Source: Oceanospirillaceae bacterium ASP10-02a
GTDB taxonomy: Bacteria > Pseudomonadota > Gammaproteobacteria > Pseudomonadales > Balneatricaceae
Direction: 5' to 3'
Assembly: GCA_905182035.1 (NCBI GenBank)
Contig: CAJIZL010000017.1
Location: 1 to 64,000, forward strand
Length of the DNA stretch: 64,000 nt
Shown: in pieces, positions 1-9,120 of the stretch
Layout of the letters: each line of letters begins with the position of its first letter
Position numbering within the stretch: position 1 is the stretch's first letter
Position numbers and translations under genes: made by a program
Notes under the pieces: model-generated
Database searches by the model: none
Seen by the model: only the letters and a program-made list of their open reading frames with translations
Told to the model about the DNA's origin: nothing

Positions 1-199
1 CGTAGGCAACTAACTCTATTGTAGTAGGTGCAAAAGATGACGTAACTTCCAGCACTTAGTTTTTGTTGGCCTGCCATAGCTCGATTAAGAATCGCAGTAG
101 CGGCAATCCTAGACGAATCACGGGGTGAAATTACTCTGCACCTTAACAAATGCATCAAATACTGAAAATATCGGCCTGAAGTAGACCATGGGTAGACCA
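1..199. other. Non-coding left edge, no gene seen
   Basis: No convincing reading frame is present on either strand; stops are frequent in all frames. The only structure I see is a short direct repeat at 181-199. The segment lies beyond the 3' end of the tRNA gene, a common place for integrated elements, but no integrase is visible in the part of the genome shown. Confidence 0.5.
181..199. repeat. 8-bp direct repeat GTAGACCA, 3-bp spacer
   Basis: GTAGACCA occurs at 181-188 and again at 192-199, 11 bp centre to centre, about one helical turn. It lies 45 bp beyond the tRNA 3' end. It could be a remnant of a recombinase-binding region or chance. Confidence 0.4.
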
Positions 200-235
200 A
201 GAAATAAGGGTTAGCAAGTACTTACCTACTAACCC
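200..235 (-). terminator. Probable terminator of tRNA-Ile
   Basis: On the minus strand a 7-bp stem GGGTTAG/CTAACCC (229-235 with 208-214) closes a 14-nt loop. It is followed by the U-rich tract TTATTTCTT. It begins only 9 nt beyond the tRNA CCA end, which fits a Rho-independent terminator for a single-gene tRNA transcript. Confidence 0.65.
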
Positions 236-243
236 TCTGAATA

Positions 244-319
244 TGGTGGGCCTGGTCAGATTTGAACTGACGACCAAAGGATTATGAGTCCTCTGCGCTA
301 ACCGCTGCGCCACAGGCCC
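244..319 (-). tRNA. tRNA-Ile (anticodon CAU, lysidine type)
   Basis: The minus strand folds into a cloverleaf with acceptor stem GGGCCTG paired near the 3' end, a D arm containing AGCGGTTAGCGC, an anticodon loop CTCATAA and a T arm with GTTCAAATC. CCA is encoded at 246-244. The CAU anticodon would normally mean Met, but the body resembles the E. coli ileX/ileY type, in particular the anticodon-arm context GACTCATAATC. In that type C34 is changed to lysidine by TilS so that the tRNA reads AUA. It has its own promoter and terminator. The identity as Ile2 rather than elongator Met rests on recognised similarity, not on a scored model. Confidence 0.85.
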
Positions 320-333
320 GTATGGGAACGCGC

Positions 334-362
334 ATGATACCCGTGCTAGTGGTTTAGGGCAA
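334..362 (-). promoter_or_regulatory. Sigma-70 promoter of tRNA-Ile
   Basis: On the minus strand TTGCCC (362-357) is separated by exactly 17 bp from TATCAT (339-334). A GC-rich GCGCG discriminator follows, and the tRNA begins 14 nt after the -10. GC-rich discriminators are typical of stringently controlled stable-RNA promoters. Confidence 0.7.
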
Positions 363-682
363 GATTCAACGTGTCTAAATCACTGATTTAATAGTCTCTT
401 TTTGTTTTTGTCCCATGATAGAGGAAATCTGACAAGTTTTAGTTTGATTTGTCTTGTCTTGTCTTGTGCATTAGTACCGTTGGTGTCCATATTGTTGTTG
501 GGACGAGCTAAATAGCGATGTCCTTCTTGTGCACAGTTACCGTGCACTGGTGACTAGTTATTTCGTCCAATGTGTTGCTTTGCCCATGGGTGGAGCTCCT
601 GTTTGCGTGGCTACAGTGTTTACGTGTTAGTGTGTGCCAAGAATTTGGGGTGGGCGTTTCTCCATCAGTGTCTGCAATAAGG
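363..682. other. Intergenic stretch, no gene seen
   Basis: About 360 bp between the tRNA promoter and the VF530 gene carry no credible coding sequence on either strand. Visible structure is a TTGTC pentanucleotide run (449-468) and two GTGCAC copies 7 bp apart near 530-555, which could form a small hairpin. A -10 element at 683 closes the region. Confidence 0.4.
449..468. repeat. TTGTC pentanucleotide microsatellite
   Basis: Three perfect TTGTC units followed by a fourth, TTGTG. It lies in a non-coding region about 215 bp upstream of the next promoter, so any length variation would not affect a reading frame. Confidence 0.8.
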
Positions 683-688
683 TATAAT
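683..688 (+). promoter_or_regulatory. Perfect -10 element before VF530 gene
   Basis: TATAAT lies 33 bp before the chosen ATG at 722. No good -35 hexamer is visible 16-18 bp upstream, so this is a candidate only. Confidence 0.4.
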
Positions 689-721
689 TTACCTAATGAA
701 TTATATTAGGTGCAACTAAGC

Positions 722-1300
722 ATGTCCGAAGAAATTAATTACCAAAACAATCCTCTGCATGGTTTGAACTTAAAATCCATGCTCACAGAAATTGTTGATC
801 ACTATGGTTTTGAGATTCTGCACGCTTATTTGTATATTCATAGCTTTAAAACAAACCCTAGTGTTGATTCTAGCGTTAAATTCTTAAAGAAAACAAAATG
901 GGCTCGGGAGAAAGTTGAAGCCTTTTATTTATATAAGTTTAAGAACTTGCCAAAGGTGTCTAGTGATCAATTTGAGCTGCCACCTCGCGACAGAATTATA
1001 CCTGAAGGCCAGGTCGCAGGCGCGCCATGTGAACTGACCTTAGAAGATGCAGAGCGTGTGCGTGAGAAAAGAGAAAGCAAGGCAAACGAGTATGATAAGT
1101 TGGCAGGGCGCAGCAGTGCTGATAAAGATCGTGATAGTACTAAGCCTAGCTCGCAATCTAATGATAAGCCTTGGTTAAAACCTGCACCGAAGTCGGCCTG
1201 GAAGCCTCAGCCTAACGCAAGTACAGAAGCCACAGTTAAGGGCAGTGGTGTTAAGCACCTTGATCCTTGGGCCAGTTCACGCAACAAACTCAAGTCGTAA
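722..1300 (+). CDS. VF530 (DUF2132) family DNA-binding protein with long tail
   Basis: The first ~70 residues carry the family signature: an NPLHG motif, an LTEIVDHYGFE segment and the FLKKTKWAREKVEALY-like block, here ending EAFYLYKF. VF530 proteins are small DNA-binding proteins of unknown role, usually about 70-90 residues. This one is 192 residues. The extra ~115 are Lys/Ser/Pro-rich, include an ELTLEDAERVREKRE helix and look disordered. The ATG at 722 is preferred over the in-frame GTG at 710 because AGGTG at 708-712 is a well-spaced ribosome binding site for it. A perfect TATAAT lies 33 bp upstream. The gene appears monocistronic. Confidence 0.75.
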   Translation: MSEEINYQNNPLHGLNLKSMLTEIVDHYGFEILHAYLYIHSFKTNPSVDSSVKFLKKTKWAREKVEAFYLYKFKNLPKVSSDQFELPPRDRIIPEGQVAGAPCELTLEDAERVREKRESKANEYDKLAGRSSADKDRDSTKPSSQSNDKPWLKPAPKSAWKPQPNASTEATVKGSGVKHLDPWASSRNKLKS

Positions 1301-1335
1301 GTGAATGGGTTGTTAATTTAATTGATTATGTTTAG

Positions 1336-2301
1336 TTAGCGCTGATGGGCTCGTGCCATTTGTGGCTTGTGTGGGTGGCGTGTTTCTCGGTATAAGGTAT
1401 AAAGGCCAGAAATTAAGATAAGGCTGCTGCCTATTAGAGTGATATTGTCGGGCCATTCGTCAAATATTACTACCCCCCAAAACATGGCTAACGGTAGTGA
1501 AATGTACTCAAATGGAGCAGCTAACGCGGCTTCTGCATGACGGTATGCTTGGCTAATAAGGTAGCCGCCTATGGTGCTTGCAAATCCTAATAACATAAAC
1601 AGCTTAAAATCCCCATGCTCCAAAGGACTCCAGGGCCGTAATAGGAAATTTAGAGATGGGTTGCTTGGATTGTTGAATTCGCCATCCCCCACAACCACCC
1701 ACATGGCGGCGCTAACAGCGACAAACGTGACTTGAATGTAGAAGGTCATAGTGGCGGCTGATTCGGTATCGCGCATGGTACGAGTAAGGGTGTGTAAAAT
1801 GGCATAACAAACTGCTGCGCCAATAGGTAATAAGGAAGCAAACATAAATTGACTGCTGCCCGGTTGTACCATGATCAATACCCCAGCGAACCCTAGGCCT
1901 ATGGCAAACCAACGGTGTGGGCCCACGTATTCTTTTAGAAATATGATGGAGAATAGGGTGATTATACTGGGGCTAATAAAGAACAAAGCTACAGCGTCTG
2001 CTAGTGGCATGGCCACCAAACCAAGAAAAAACAACATATTAGCTAACACAACGCTGCCACCACGGACTAAATGCTTCGCCAGGCGTTTTGTTTTTAAAGT
2101 CTTTAGGCCACTAGAACTTGCCATCAGTAACATTAAAATGACTAGCATACCGATGATAGAGCGCAGTAAAATAATTTGATGCAACGCATAGGCATCGCTA
2201 AGAAACTTAATAGTGACGTCTGTCGTGGAAAAGCATACACCAGCAGTGATGGCGCAAATGATGCCTATGGTGTTACTTGATTTAGATACAGTAAATGACA
2301 T
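1336..2301 (-). CDS. DMT-family (EamA) inner-membrane transporter
   Basis: A 321-residue hydrophobic protein with about ten predicted membrane segments arranged as two EamA repeats, including an early VCFSTTDVTIKFL segment and an FFISPSIITLFSIIFLKEY block. The drug/metabolite transporter superfamily includes exporters of amino acids and other metabolites; the substrate cannot be told. The ATG at 2301 is preferred over a TTG three codons upstream. The gene is convergent with the VF530 gene and lies downstream of rpoD on the same strand, separated by a long hairpin. Confidence 0.8.
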   Translation of the reverse strand: MSFTVSKSSNTIGIICAITAGVCFSTTDVTIKFLSDAYALHQIILLRSIIGMLVILMLLMASSSGLKTLKTKRLAKHLVRGGSVVLANMLFFLGLVAMPLADAVALFFISPSIITLFSIIFLKEYVGPHRWFAIGLGFAGVLIMVQPGSSQFMFASLLPIGAAVCYAILHTLTRTMRDTESAATMTFYIQVTFVAVSAAMWVVVGDGEFNNPSNPSLNFLLRPWSPLEHGDFKLFMLLGFASTIGGYLISQAYRHAEAALAAPFEYISLPLAMFWGVVIFDEWPDNITLIGSSLILISGLYTLYRETRHPHKPQMARAHQR

Positions 2302-2427
2302 AACAACCAAGCCGAATACAGAACGTACAGCAATATAGCGAACTTCACTAGAAGAATACAGTTTTATAATTGAATTAGGTGCGCCATTAGCCAGTGGCTT
2401 GTGTGGGAAGAGAGGGATATCGAGAGT

Positions 2428-2469
2428 TGGCTCACCTGCAAGACGGTTGATGTCTAGCAGGGTGAGCCA
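2428..2469 (-). terminator. Long hairpin after rpoD
   Basis: A 9-bp perfect stem, TGGCTCACC/GGTGAGCCA, is extended by three pairs past a bulged G and then by four more past an A-A mismatch, closing a 7-nt loop. It starts 16 nt beyond the rpoD stop. No U-run follows on the minus strand, so it may be a 3'-end stabilising structure or a factor-dependent terminator. Confidence 0.5.
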
Positions 2470-2484
2470 GCTTTACAGCGAAGA

Positions 2485-4293
2485 TTAGTCTTCGATGAAG
2501 CTACGTAGGTGGTCAGAGCGCATTGGATGGCGCAACTTACGCAGTGCTTTGGCTTCAATTTGACGGATACGTTCACGGGTCACATCAAACTGCTTGCCTA
2601 CTTCTTCTAAGGTATGGTCGGTATTCATTTCGATACCAAAACGCATACGCAACACTTTAGATTCGCGGGCGGTAAGGCCTGCTAATACATCTCGTGTGGC
2701 TTCTCGTAGGCCTTCGCCAGTGGCGGATTCAATAGGAGAGTCCATGGAGCTGTCTTCGATAAAGTCACCTAAGCTGGAATCCTCATCGTCACCGATGGGA
2801 GTTTCCATAGAGATGGGCTCTTTAGCAATTTTAAGTACTTTACGAATCTTGTCTTCTGGCATTTCCATGCGCTCACCTAGCTCTTCTGGCGTAGGCTCGC
2901 GTCCCATTTCCTGAAGCATTTGACGAGAGATACGGTTGAGTTTGTTAATAGTCTCAATCATATGCACTGGAATACGTATGGTACGGGCTTGGTCTGCAAT
3001 GGAGCGGGTGATAGCCTGACGAATCCACCATGTAGCGTAAGTAGAGAACTTATAACCACGGCGGTATTCAAACTTGTCTACGGCTTTCATCAAGCCAATG
3101 TTACCTTCTTGAATGAGATCCAAGAACTGAAGGCCACGGTTAGTGTACTTCTTGGCAATAGAAATCACTAAGCGTAGGTTAGCTTCTACCATTTCTTTTT
3201 TGGCACGACGTGCGCGGACTTCGCCCATGGTCATGCGGCGGTTGATGTCTTTAATTTCGGTAAGGCTAAGGCCTGACTCATCAACAACCATAGCAAGCTT
3301 ACGTTGCGCACGACGAAGATCTACTGCATTACGGCGGATAGCCGGAGCATAGGAGGCGCCACTGGCAATTAGTTCATCTGCCCAGCCAACGTTAGTTTCA
3401 TTGCCAGGGAACTCGGCTAGGAAAACATCACGCGGCATTTTTGCTTTACGATTACATATGATAGTAATAATTTTTTCTTGTGCACGAATGCGGGCGAGTG
3501 CGCCGCGAGGGTATTTAGCCACAGACTCAAAATGTTTAGGCACCAACTTTAGTGGTGAAAACAGAAAACCAAGGTGAGCGTATGCTTCTTTTACTTGCGG
3601 GCTTTCGCGGCCATATTTTTCAACAGCAACGAGGGTTATTACAAGCTGCTCTTCTAGCTCGGCAAAGCGCTCCGCCGTTTCAATTGGATCTGGACCATTA
3701 TCCGTCTCTTCTTCCTCATCGTCATTATCGCTCTTCACAACAGTGGTTGGATTGATTGGAGATGGGTTAGGTTCACCATCTGGGTCAATGTAGCCACTAA
3801 AAAGATCGCTTAAGCGGCCTTCATCGGTAAAGATGCGTTTGTAGACATCAATAATTGTGATGACGCTATCTGGATAATGAGCTAAAGCAGACATGACGTC
3901 CCGCAGGCCTTCTTCAATGCGTTTAGCAATGACGATTTCACCTTCACGGGTGAGTAGTTCCACAGTTCCCATTTCGCGCATATACATGCGCACTGGGTCA
4001 GTGGTGCGACCAGCCTCATTTTCTACGGCGGCTAATGCGGCAGCAGCTTCTTCAGCGGCAGCCTCATCGGTAGAGTCACCGTCGGTCATGAGTAAGGTTT
4101 CGGCATCTGGCGCTTGCTCAGATACGGTGATACCCATGTCGTTAATCATGCCAATAATGTCTTCGACTTGATCTGGATCGGCAATATTTTGTGGCAGGTG
4201 ATCGTTAACTTCTGCATAAGTTAAAAAGCCCTGTTCACGACCTTTGGTGATCAGTTCTTTTAAGCGAGATTGTTGCTGTTCGTTGGCGGCCAT
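2485..4293 (-). CDS. rpoD: RNA polymerase primary sigma factor (sigma-70)
   Basis: A 602-residue primary sigma factor that directs RNA polymerase to housekeeping promoters. Region 1.1 is at the N-terminus ([19 protein letters not shown]). Region 1.2 has [11 protein letters not shown], preceded by an acidic/Ala-rich linker. The non-conserved insert includes an acidic run (DDEEEETD). Region 2 has [29 protein letters not shown] and the melting/-10 recognition helix with [10 protein letters not shown]. Region 4 has the [19 protein letters not shown] helix-turn-helix, and the C-terminus is DHLRSFIED. Length is close to E. coli RpoD (613). It is the last gene of rpsU-yqeY-dnaG-rpoD, 209 bp after dnaG, with its own candidate -10 in the gap. 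Confidence 0.98.
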   Translation of the reverse strand: MAANEQQQSRLKELITKGREQGFLTYAEVNDHLPQNIADPDQVEDIIGMINDMGITVSEQAPDAETLLMTDGDSTDEAAAEEAAAALAAVENEAGRTTDPVRMYMREMGTVELLTREGEIVIAKRIEEGLRDVMSALAHYPDSVITIIDVYKRIFTDEGRLSDLFSGYIDPDGEPNPSPINPTTVVKSDNDDEEEETDNGPDPIETAERFAELEEQLVITLVAVEKYGRESPQVKEAYAHLGFLFSPLKLVPKHFESVAKYPRGALARIRAQEKIITIICNRKAKMPRDVFLAEFPGNETNVGWADELIASGASYAPAIRRNAVDLRRAQRKLAMVVDESGLSLTEIKDINRRMTMGEVRARRAKKEMVEANLRLVISIAKKYTNRGLQFLDLIQEGNIGLMKAVDKFEYRRGYKFSTYATWWIRQAITRSIADQARTIRIPVHMIETINKLNRISRQMLQEMGREPTPEELGERMEMPEDKIRKVLKIAKEPISMETPIGDDEDSSLGDFIEDSSMDSPIESATGEGLREATRDVLAGLTARESKVLRMRFGIEMNTDHTLEEVGKQFDVTRERIRQIEAKALRKLRHPMRSDHLRSFIED

Positions 4294-4339
4294 GGCAACC
4301 CTATAGTAAGTGAACGGATATTGAAGATGTCAGCTCTCC

Positions 4340-4345
4340 ATTATA
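4340..4345 (-). promoter_or_regulatory. Candidate rpoD-proximal -10 element
   Basis: A perfect TATAAT on the minus strand, 46 bp before the rpoD start, in the 209-bp dnaG-rpoD gap. The -35 is not convincing. An internal promoter here would let rpoD be expressed apart from rpsU-dnaG, as in enteric bacteria. Confidence 0.4.
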
Positions 4346-4502
4346 GTCGAAAAACAAGGGTTCTTCCACAAAGTATAAGGGAATAGCTGATAATTTGTGC
4401 TTTTTGAAGCCTGCACGAGACGATAGCTAAAATGGGTCTGTTTTTGCGATGCCTAGCATGCCGCCCGATAGCCGTGGACCGGTATAAGATCCGTTAGTGA
4501 GC

Positions 4503-6527
4503 CTATTGTCTACTTTTTAGCCGATTTTGCAACTCTTCTTTTTCCTTTAAAAGCTCTTTTAGCTGTTTCTTTGTGTTGGCATCGGCATTGGGTTGTGATG
4601 CTAGGTGCATTAGCTGGTTGAAGCGCTCTTCAAAATGGTGACCCAATAGGCGGCTAATGGCTTCTTCTAGTTGTTGTGGGTAGTTGCCTTGGGGCAGCAG
4701 GGATTCCATGGCGGCCAGTTGTCGTAACATAGGCCATGCATCCCACGTGGAGCATTCAATATGTAATTCTGCTGGATTTGGCCAGCGTTTCAATGCCTTG
4801 CGCATGGTCTGTACGGTGCTAAGCAATTGAGTGAGTACGCCGGCATCCTGCATCTTTAATTCGGCCAAATGGCTGGGTATTTCGTTGATATGTTCTACGG
4901 TTTCTGGGTGTCGCAAGATAATCCGGATTGCGGCATGAGCAGGATTTTGTACCTTGGGCAAAGTGGCACTAAAGTGCTGCTTTGCCGATAGAGAATGGTC
5001 TTCAGACGAAGCGGTATAATGAGTTTCATTGTGCCGGTGATGGGTGTCTTCAATTAACTCTGGGTTGGCATCCGCCATGTGGTAATCGGCATACTCATGG
5101 GTGCTATTGTGTGCCGTAGCCTGTGTGGTTTCGCTAGCTACTGAAGTTGGTGTTTTGGTGTGGGATATAGCCAGAGTTTGAGCGGCTGGTAAAGGGGTTG
5201 GTGCTTTAAGTGCGCTTAATTCTGCTAAGGTGTCTTTGTCTAAGCCGGTAATCTTACTTAATCGAGCCTGCATCATGCTGCGCATGATGCCCTTGGGGAT
5301 GATGGCTATTAATGGGCTGGCGTCGGTAGCAAGTTTTGCTCTGTGCTCTAGATTATGTGGGTCTAGGTCTTTGCCTAAGCGCTGAAACAAAAAATCACTC
5401 AGTGGCGTAGCGTCTGTGATGCGTGCCGTAAGTTTATCATTACCTTCTTGGCGTACTAAAGAATCCGGGTCTTCACCATCGGGCAATAATAAAAAGCGTG
5501 CTTGTCGTCCATCTTCCATAAAAGGTAGGCAGGTGAGCATTGCGCGGTCTGCTGCTTTTAGACCCGCTGCGTCACCATCAAAACAAAACACCACTTCACT
5601 GACTAATTTGAAGATGCGTTCTAAATGAAAACTGCTGGTACTGGTGCCAAGGGTAGCTACGGCATAATTGATGTTGTGTTGTGCTAACGCCACCACATCC
5701 ATGTAGCCTTCAACCACCATAATACGCTTAAGGTTGCGTTCGTGTTGGCGAGCTTCGTAGAGGCCATAAAGTTCTTTTTGTTTATGAAAAACCACAGTTT
5801 CTGGAGAGTTCAGGTACTTGGGTTTTTCGTCACCCAATACTCGTCCGCCAAATGCAATAATGCGACCTTTATAGTCTTTGATAGGGAACATGATGCGATC
5901 CCGAAAGCGGTCGTAGCGGCGTTTATTTTCCTCTTTCTCCACTACCATGCCAGAATCAATAAGTGGTTGTTCTAGTTCTGGTTTGGGTGCCAGTTCTTGC
6001 ATCAGGTTTTGCCAGCCGGTGGGTGCATAACCTACCCCAAATCGTTGTGCTATTTGGCCGTTTAGGCCGCGGCCTTTAAGGTAAGTGACGGCTTTTTGCC
6101 GATCTGGATGACGGCGTAACTGGCTTTGATAATATTGGCTGGCACGGTTCAGTAAGTCGTAAGCCTGATTGCGAGCTTGGGTTTTAGCTTGGCTGGCTGC
6201 AGATGCAGCTTTACTGGTGACGTTGTCGTCTTTAGGCACGGTGAGGCCAGCTTTGCCTGCGAGTTCTTCTACAGCTTCAGGGAAATTAAGATTTTCCAAT
6301 TGCATTAAAAAGCCAATGGCGTTGCCACCAGCGCCACAACCAAAACAATAGTAAAACTGCTTATCGGGAGCAACGCTAAAAGAAGGGGTCTTTTCTTTAT
6401 GGAAAGGGCAGCATGCGGAATAGTTGCGGCCTGTTTTTTTAAGTTTTACATGACCGTCCACCAGATCGACGATGTCGGTGCGGTCTAGAAGGTCATCAAT
6501 AAATGATTGCGGTATGCGTGATGCCAA
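4503..6527 (-). CDS. dnaG: DNA primase
   Basis: Synthesises RNA primers at the replication fork together with DnaB helicase. The N-terminal CHC2 zinc-binding domain shows C40, H43, C61 and C64 (CCPFH and CFGCG). The primase core and TOPRIM domain follow, with the acidic VVEGYMDVVAL motif and DGDAAGLKAADRA. The C-terminal ~130 residues form the helical helicase-binding domain. At 674 residues it is longer than E. coli DnaG (581). The extra length is a His/Thr/Ser-rich low-complexity linker between the core and the C-terminal domain. It lies 23 bp downstream of yqeY and upstream of rpoD. Confidence 0.97.
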   Translation of the reverse strand: MASRIPQSFIDDLLDRTDIVDLVDGHVKLKKTGRNYSACCPFHKEKTPSFSVAPDKQFYYCFGCGAGGNAIGFLMQLENLNFPEAVEELAGKAGLTVPKDDNVTSKAASAASQAKTQARNQAYDLLNRASQYYQSQLRRHPDRQKAVTYLKGRGLNGQIAQRFGVGYAPTGWQNLMQELAPKPELEQPLIDSGMVVEKEENKRRYDRFRDRIMFPIKDYKGRIIAFGGRVLGDEKPKYLNSPETVVFHKQKELYGLYEARQHERNLKRIMVVEGYMDVVALAQHNINYAVATLGTSTSSFHLERIFKLVSEVVFCFDGDAAGLKAADRAMLTCLPFMEDGRQARFLLLPDGEDPDSLVRQEGNDKLTARITDATPLSDFLFQRLGKDLDPHNLEHRAKLATDASPLIAIIPKGIMRSMMQARLSKITGLDKDTLAELSALKAPTPLPAAQTLAISHTKTPTSVASETTQATAHNSTHEYADYHMADANPELIEDTHHRHNETHYTASSEDHSLSAKQHFSATLPKVQNPAHAAIRIILRHPETVEHINEIPSHLAELKMQDAGVLTQLLSTVQTMRKALKRWPNPAELHIECSTWDAWPMLRQLAAMESLLPQGNYPQQLEEAISRLLGHHFEERFNQLMHLASQPNADANTKKQLKELLKEKEELQNRLKSRQ

Positions 6528-6550
6528 GTGGTTTGCCTTTTAATAAAAGC

Positions 6551-6997
6551 TTAAGCGAGTTGTGCTTTGATCTTACCACTTACTTTGCCAATATCAGCGC
6601 GGCCTTGCAACTGTGGTTTGAGAATGCCCATAACTTTGCCCATATCTTGCATGCTGCTGGCGCCAGAATCGGTAATGGCTTGGGTGATAAGGGCACTTAT
6701 TTCGTCTTCTGTTAATGGGGTAGGTAAGAATTCTTGAATCACGCTTATTTCTGAGTGTTCAATATCAGCTAAGTCTTGGCGGTTAGCAGCTTCGTATTGA
6801 CTGATAGAGTCACGACGTTGCTTAAGCATCTTATCAAGCACTGCGAGGCCGCGGGCTTGGTCTAATTCAATGCGCTCGTCAACTTCGATGCGTTTGAATT
6901 CTGACATCATGGTGCGGATGCAGGTTAGGCGAGGTTTGTTTTTGTCACGCATGGCTTGTTTTTGAGCATCTTTAAGTTGAAGCTTTAAGTCCGACAT
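6551..6997 (-). CDS. yqeY: GatB/YqeY-domain protein
   Basis: A 148-residue protein of the YqeY family, related to the C-terminal tRNA-binding tail of GatB, the amidotransferase subunit that makes Gln-tRNA. Recognisable features are the SDLKLQLKDAQKQAMRDK start, EFLPTPLTEDEI and the C-terminal GKVMGILKPQLQGRADIGKVS block. Its own function is not established. It sits between rpsU and dnaG on the same strand, the usual place for yqeY in many non-enteric Gammaproteobacteria, so it should be part of the macromolecular synthesis operon. Confidence 0.92.
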   Translation of the reverse strand: MSDLKLQLKDAQKQAMRDKNKPRLTCIRTMMSEFKRIEVDERIELDQARGLAVLDKMLKQRRDSISQYEAANRQDLADIEHSEISVIQEFLPTPLTEDEISALITQAITDSGASSMQDMGKVMGILKPQLQGRADIGKVSGKIKAQLA

Positions 6998-7077
6998 GGT
7001 GAATTCTCGCTGTGTTGGTTTCAGTAATTATAGCTTTACTTAGGTTACGTTAAATGCGTAAACGTCAGAAACGACAA

Positions 7078-7105
7078 AGGGGCGGGTAACTGAAAAACCG
7101 CCCCT
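7078..7105 (-). terminator. Attenuating terminator after rpsU
   Basis: An 8-bp GC-rich stem AGGGGCGG/CCGCCCCT with a 12-nt loop, followed on the minus strand by a short U-rich stretch (TTTGTCGTTTCTG). It lies 78 bp after the rpsU stop and 80 bp before yqeY. The position matches the partial terminator after rpsU in E. coli, which lets S21 be made in large excess over primase and sigma. Confidence 0.65.
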
Positions 7106-7183
7106 ATGTATAGCTTTACATACTAGCCTTTGGTTGTCAGGCTGTAAAGCAGATCGTGCAAGGTTTTATATTAGGAATACAGC

Positions 7184-7399
7184 CTAGTATAAACGTACGT
7201 GACGACGATTTTCGCGTACTAGCTTCTTAGCGTGGCGCTTAACAGCGGCAGCAGCTTGACGCTTACGAACGCTGGTTGGCTTTTCGTAGAATTCGCGCTT
7301 GCGAACGTCTGCTAAAGTACCTGCTTTTTCACAAGCACGTTTGAAGCGACGTAGGGCAATATCAAATGGTTCGTTGTCTTTCAGTTTTACAGCTGGCAT
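7184..7399 (-). CDS. rpsU: 30S ribosomal protein S21
   Basis: A 71-residue basic protein matching S21 along its whole length: [41 protein letters not shown] and a basic C-terminus ending RLY. S21 helps initiation on the small subunit by supporting the anti-Shine-Dalgarno region. The ATG at 7399 is chosen because family members begin here and an AGG lies about 8 nt upstream; an in-frame start nine codons earlier would add a tail foreign to the family. First gene of the rpsU-yqeY-dnaG-rpoD operon. Confidence 0.97.
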   Translation of the reverse strand: MPAVKLKDNEPFDIALRRFKRACEKAGTLADVRKREFYEKPTSVRKRQAAAAVKRHAKKLVRENRRHVRLY

Positions 7400-7515
7400 A
7401 TCTTTACCTAATTGTGGACGCTGCATTAGGCAGCAATCCGAATATTTTTCTATTCATTTCCTTGTGGGCATAAATGCTGGCCAGAGGAAGTGTTTCTAAT
7501 TGATTAAGGCCGCAT

Positions 7516-7545
7516 ATTTTACTCTTATGTGTTGGCCAGTGTAAA
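7516..7545 (-). promoter_or_regulatory. rpsU operon promoter
   Basis: On the minus strand TTTACA (7545-7540) and TAAAAT (7521-7516) are separated by 18 bp, 116 bp before the rpsU start. It lies in the 279-bp divergent region shared with tsaD. Confidence 0.6.
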
Positions 7546-7678
7546 GCCAATTTTTCATCAAGTTAAAGGTGTTTTTCACAGATGGAGAAAATCGCACTTG
7601 TACGTGTGGTCATTAGGCTTGATGAAAGGTAAAATTTGCGCCCTACATATATAGATAATAGAAATAATTGGCTTATTG

Positions 7679-8713
7679 ATGCGCGTATTAGGCATAGAAA
7701 CATCTTGTGACGAAACTGGGGTCGCTATTTATGACACCCAAAAGGGCATATTGTCAGAGGCCCTTTACAGCCAAGTTGCTGTGCATGCCGAATACGGCGG
7801 CGTTGTGCCGGAGCTAGCCTCCCGTGATCATATTCGTAAGCTAGTGCCGTTAATGCGAGAAGTGTTCGATAAGGCTGGCTTAGCCTACGGTGATGTAGAT
7901 GGCGTTGCTTACACTGCAGGGCCTGGCCTAATTGGTGCTTTAATGGTGGGAGCTGCCACAGGGCGTGCTTTAGGTATGGCGTGGGATCTGCCTACTATTG
8001 GCGTGCATCACATGGAAGGTCACCTTTTGGCTCCCATGTTAGAAGAAAATGCTCCTAAACCACCGTTTGTGGCTTTGTTGGTTTCGGGTGGCCATACACA
8101 GCTGGTGCATGTAAGGTCTTTAGGTGAATACGAATTGCTAGGCGAATCCCTAGACGACGCCGCTGGGGAAGCCTTCGATAAAGTCGCTAAGATGATGGAT
8201 CTAGATTATCCAGGTGGCCCTTTGGTGGCTAAGTTGGCCTTGCAAGGGGACGCCACACGTTTTAAGTTCCCTCGGCCAATGGTAGATAGGCCTGGATTAG
8301 ACATGAGCTTTAGCGGTTTAAAAACTGCTGTACTTTATGCTATTCAAGATATTCAAAAGCAGCAGGGGCAATTGAATGAGCAAGATAAAGCAGATATTGC
8401 CATGGCTTTTCAACAGGCCGTAGTTGATACCTTAGCCATTAAGTGCCGACGCGCTCTCCAGCAGACGAAGCTATCTAGCTTAGTAATGGCAGGTGGAGTA
8501 AGTGCTAACTTAAGCTTGCGTGAAAAACTAGCGGCAGAGACGGCTAAATTACGCGCTAAAGTCTATTACCCACGGCCTGAATACTGCACTGATAACGGCG
8601 CCATGATTGCTTACGCCGGTGCTCAACGTTTGGCGGCAGGCCAACACGATGACCTGACACTTAAAGTAAAGCCCCGTTGGCCATTAAATGAACTGCCAGC
8701 GGTAGCTCAATAA
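7679..8713 (+). CDS. tsaD: tRNA N6-adenosine threonylcarbamoyltransferase
   Basis: Transfers the threonylcarbamoyl group from TC-AMP to A37 of ANN-decoding tRNAs, working with TsaB and TsaE. The ASKHA-fold protein starts [19 protein letters not shown]. The metal-binding motif HHMEGH is at about residues 109-114, and [10 protein letters not shown] and the C-terminal [10 protein letters not shown] are also present. At 344 residues it has the usual length. The ATG at 7679 is preferred over the TTG directly before it. It is divergent from rpsU, the standard arrangement in Gammaproteobacteria. The neighbouring tRNA-Ile(CAU) reads AUA and is a probable substrate class. Confidence 0.97.
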   Translation: MRVLGIETSCDETGVAIYDTQKGILSEALYSQVAVHAEYGGVVPELASRDHIRKLVPLMREVFDKAGLAYGDVDGVAYTAGPGLIGALMVGAATGRALGMAWDLPTIGVHHMEGHLLAPMLEENAPKPPFVALLVSGGHTQLVHVRSLGEYELLGESLDDAAGEAFDKVAKMMDLDYPGGPLVAKLALQGDATRFKFPRPMVDRPGLDMSFSGLKTAVLYAIQDIQKQQGQLNEQDKADIAMAFQQAVVDTLAIKCRRALQQTKLSSLVMAGGVSANLSLREKLAAETAKLRAKVYYPRPEYCTDNGAMIAYAGAQRLAAGQHDDLTLKVKPRWPLNELPAVAQ

Positions 8714-8760
8714 CAACCGTATTAAGACCCAAACAACGATCTAAACAAAGAGAGCTTACA

Positions 8761-9120
8761 ATGGACACAGTATATGTACATGGCCTAGCCGTAGACACCG
8801 TCATTGGGATTTTTGACTGGGAGCGTGAAATTCGCCAAAAGGTGGTATTAGATGTAGAAATGGCGGTGGATATTAGCCCTTCTGCAGCCACTGAAGACAT
8901 CGATCGTACCGTGAGCTACAAAGATGTATCAGACAGGCTGACGCAGTTTATAGAGCAAAGCGAATTTTTACTGGTGGAAACTATGGCAGAAGAAATTGCG
9001 GGGTTAATTTTGGCTGAATTCGCCGTGCCTTTTGTGCGCATAAAGCTAGGCAAACCAGACGCCATTGCTAATGCCTGCGATGTGGGCGTAATAATTGAGC
9101 GTGGCCAAAAGCCAGCGTGA
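8761..9120 (+). CDS. folB: Dihydroneopterin aldolase
   Basis: Folate biosynthesis: cleaves 7,8-dihydroneopterin to 6-hydroxymethyl-dihydropterin and glycolaldehyde. The 119-residue protein shows the family opening (MDTVYVHGLAVDTVIGIFDWER), the conserved SYKDV segment, the VETMAEEIA helix with the catalytic Glu region and the KLGKP motif. AGAGAG gives a good ribosome binding site. Its stop overlaps the folK start by one base, so the two consecutive pathway enzymes are translationally coupled. Confidence 0.95.
   Translation: MDTVYVHGLAVDTVIGIFDWEREIRQKVVLDVEMAVDISPSAATEDIDRTVSYKDVSDRLTQFIEQSEFLLVETMAEEIAGLILAEFAVPFVRIKLGKPDAIANACDVGVIIERGQKPA

Noticed and set aside
530-555. GTGCAC pair as an operator.
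   Set aside because: GTGCAC is a self-complementary hexamer, so two copies 7 bp apart are weak evidence, and no gene start or promoter is near.
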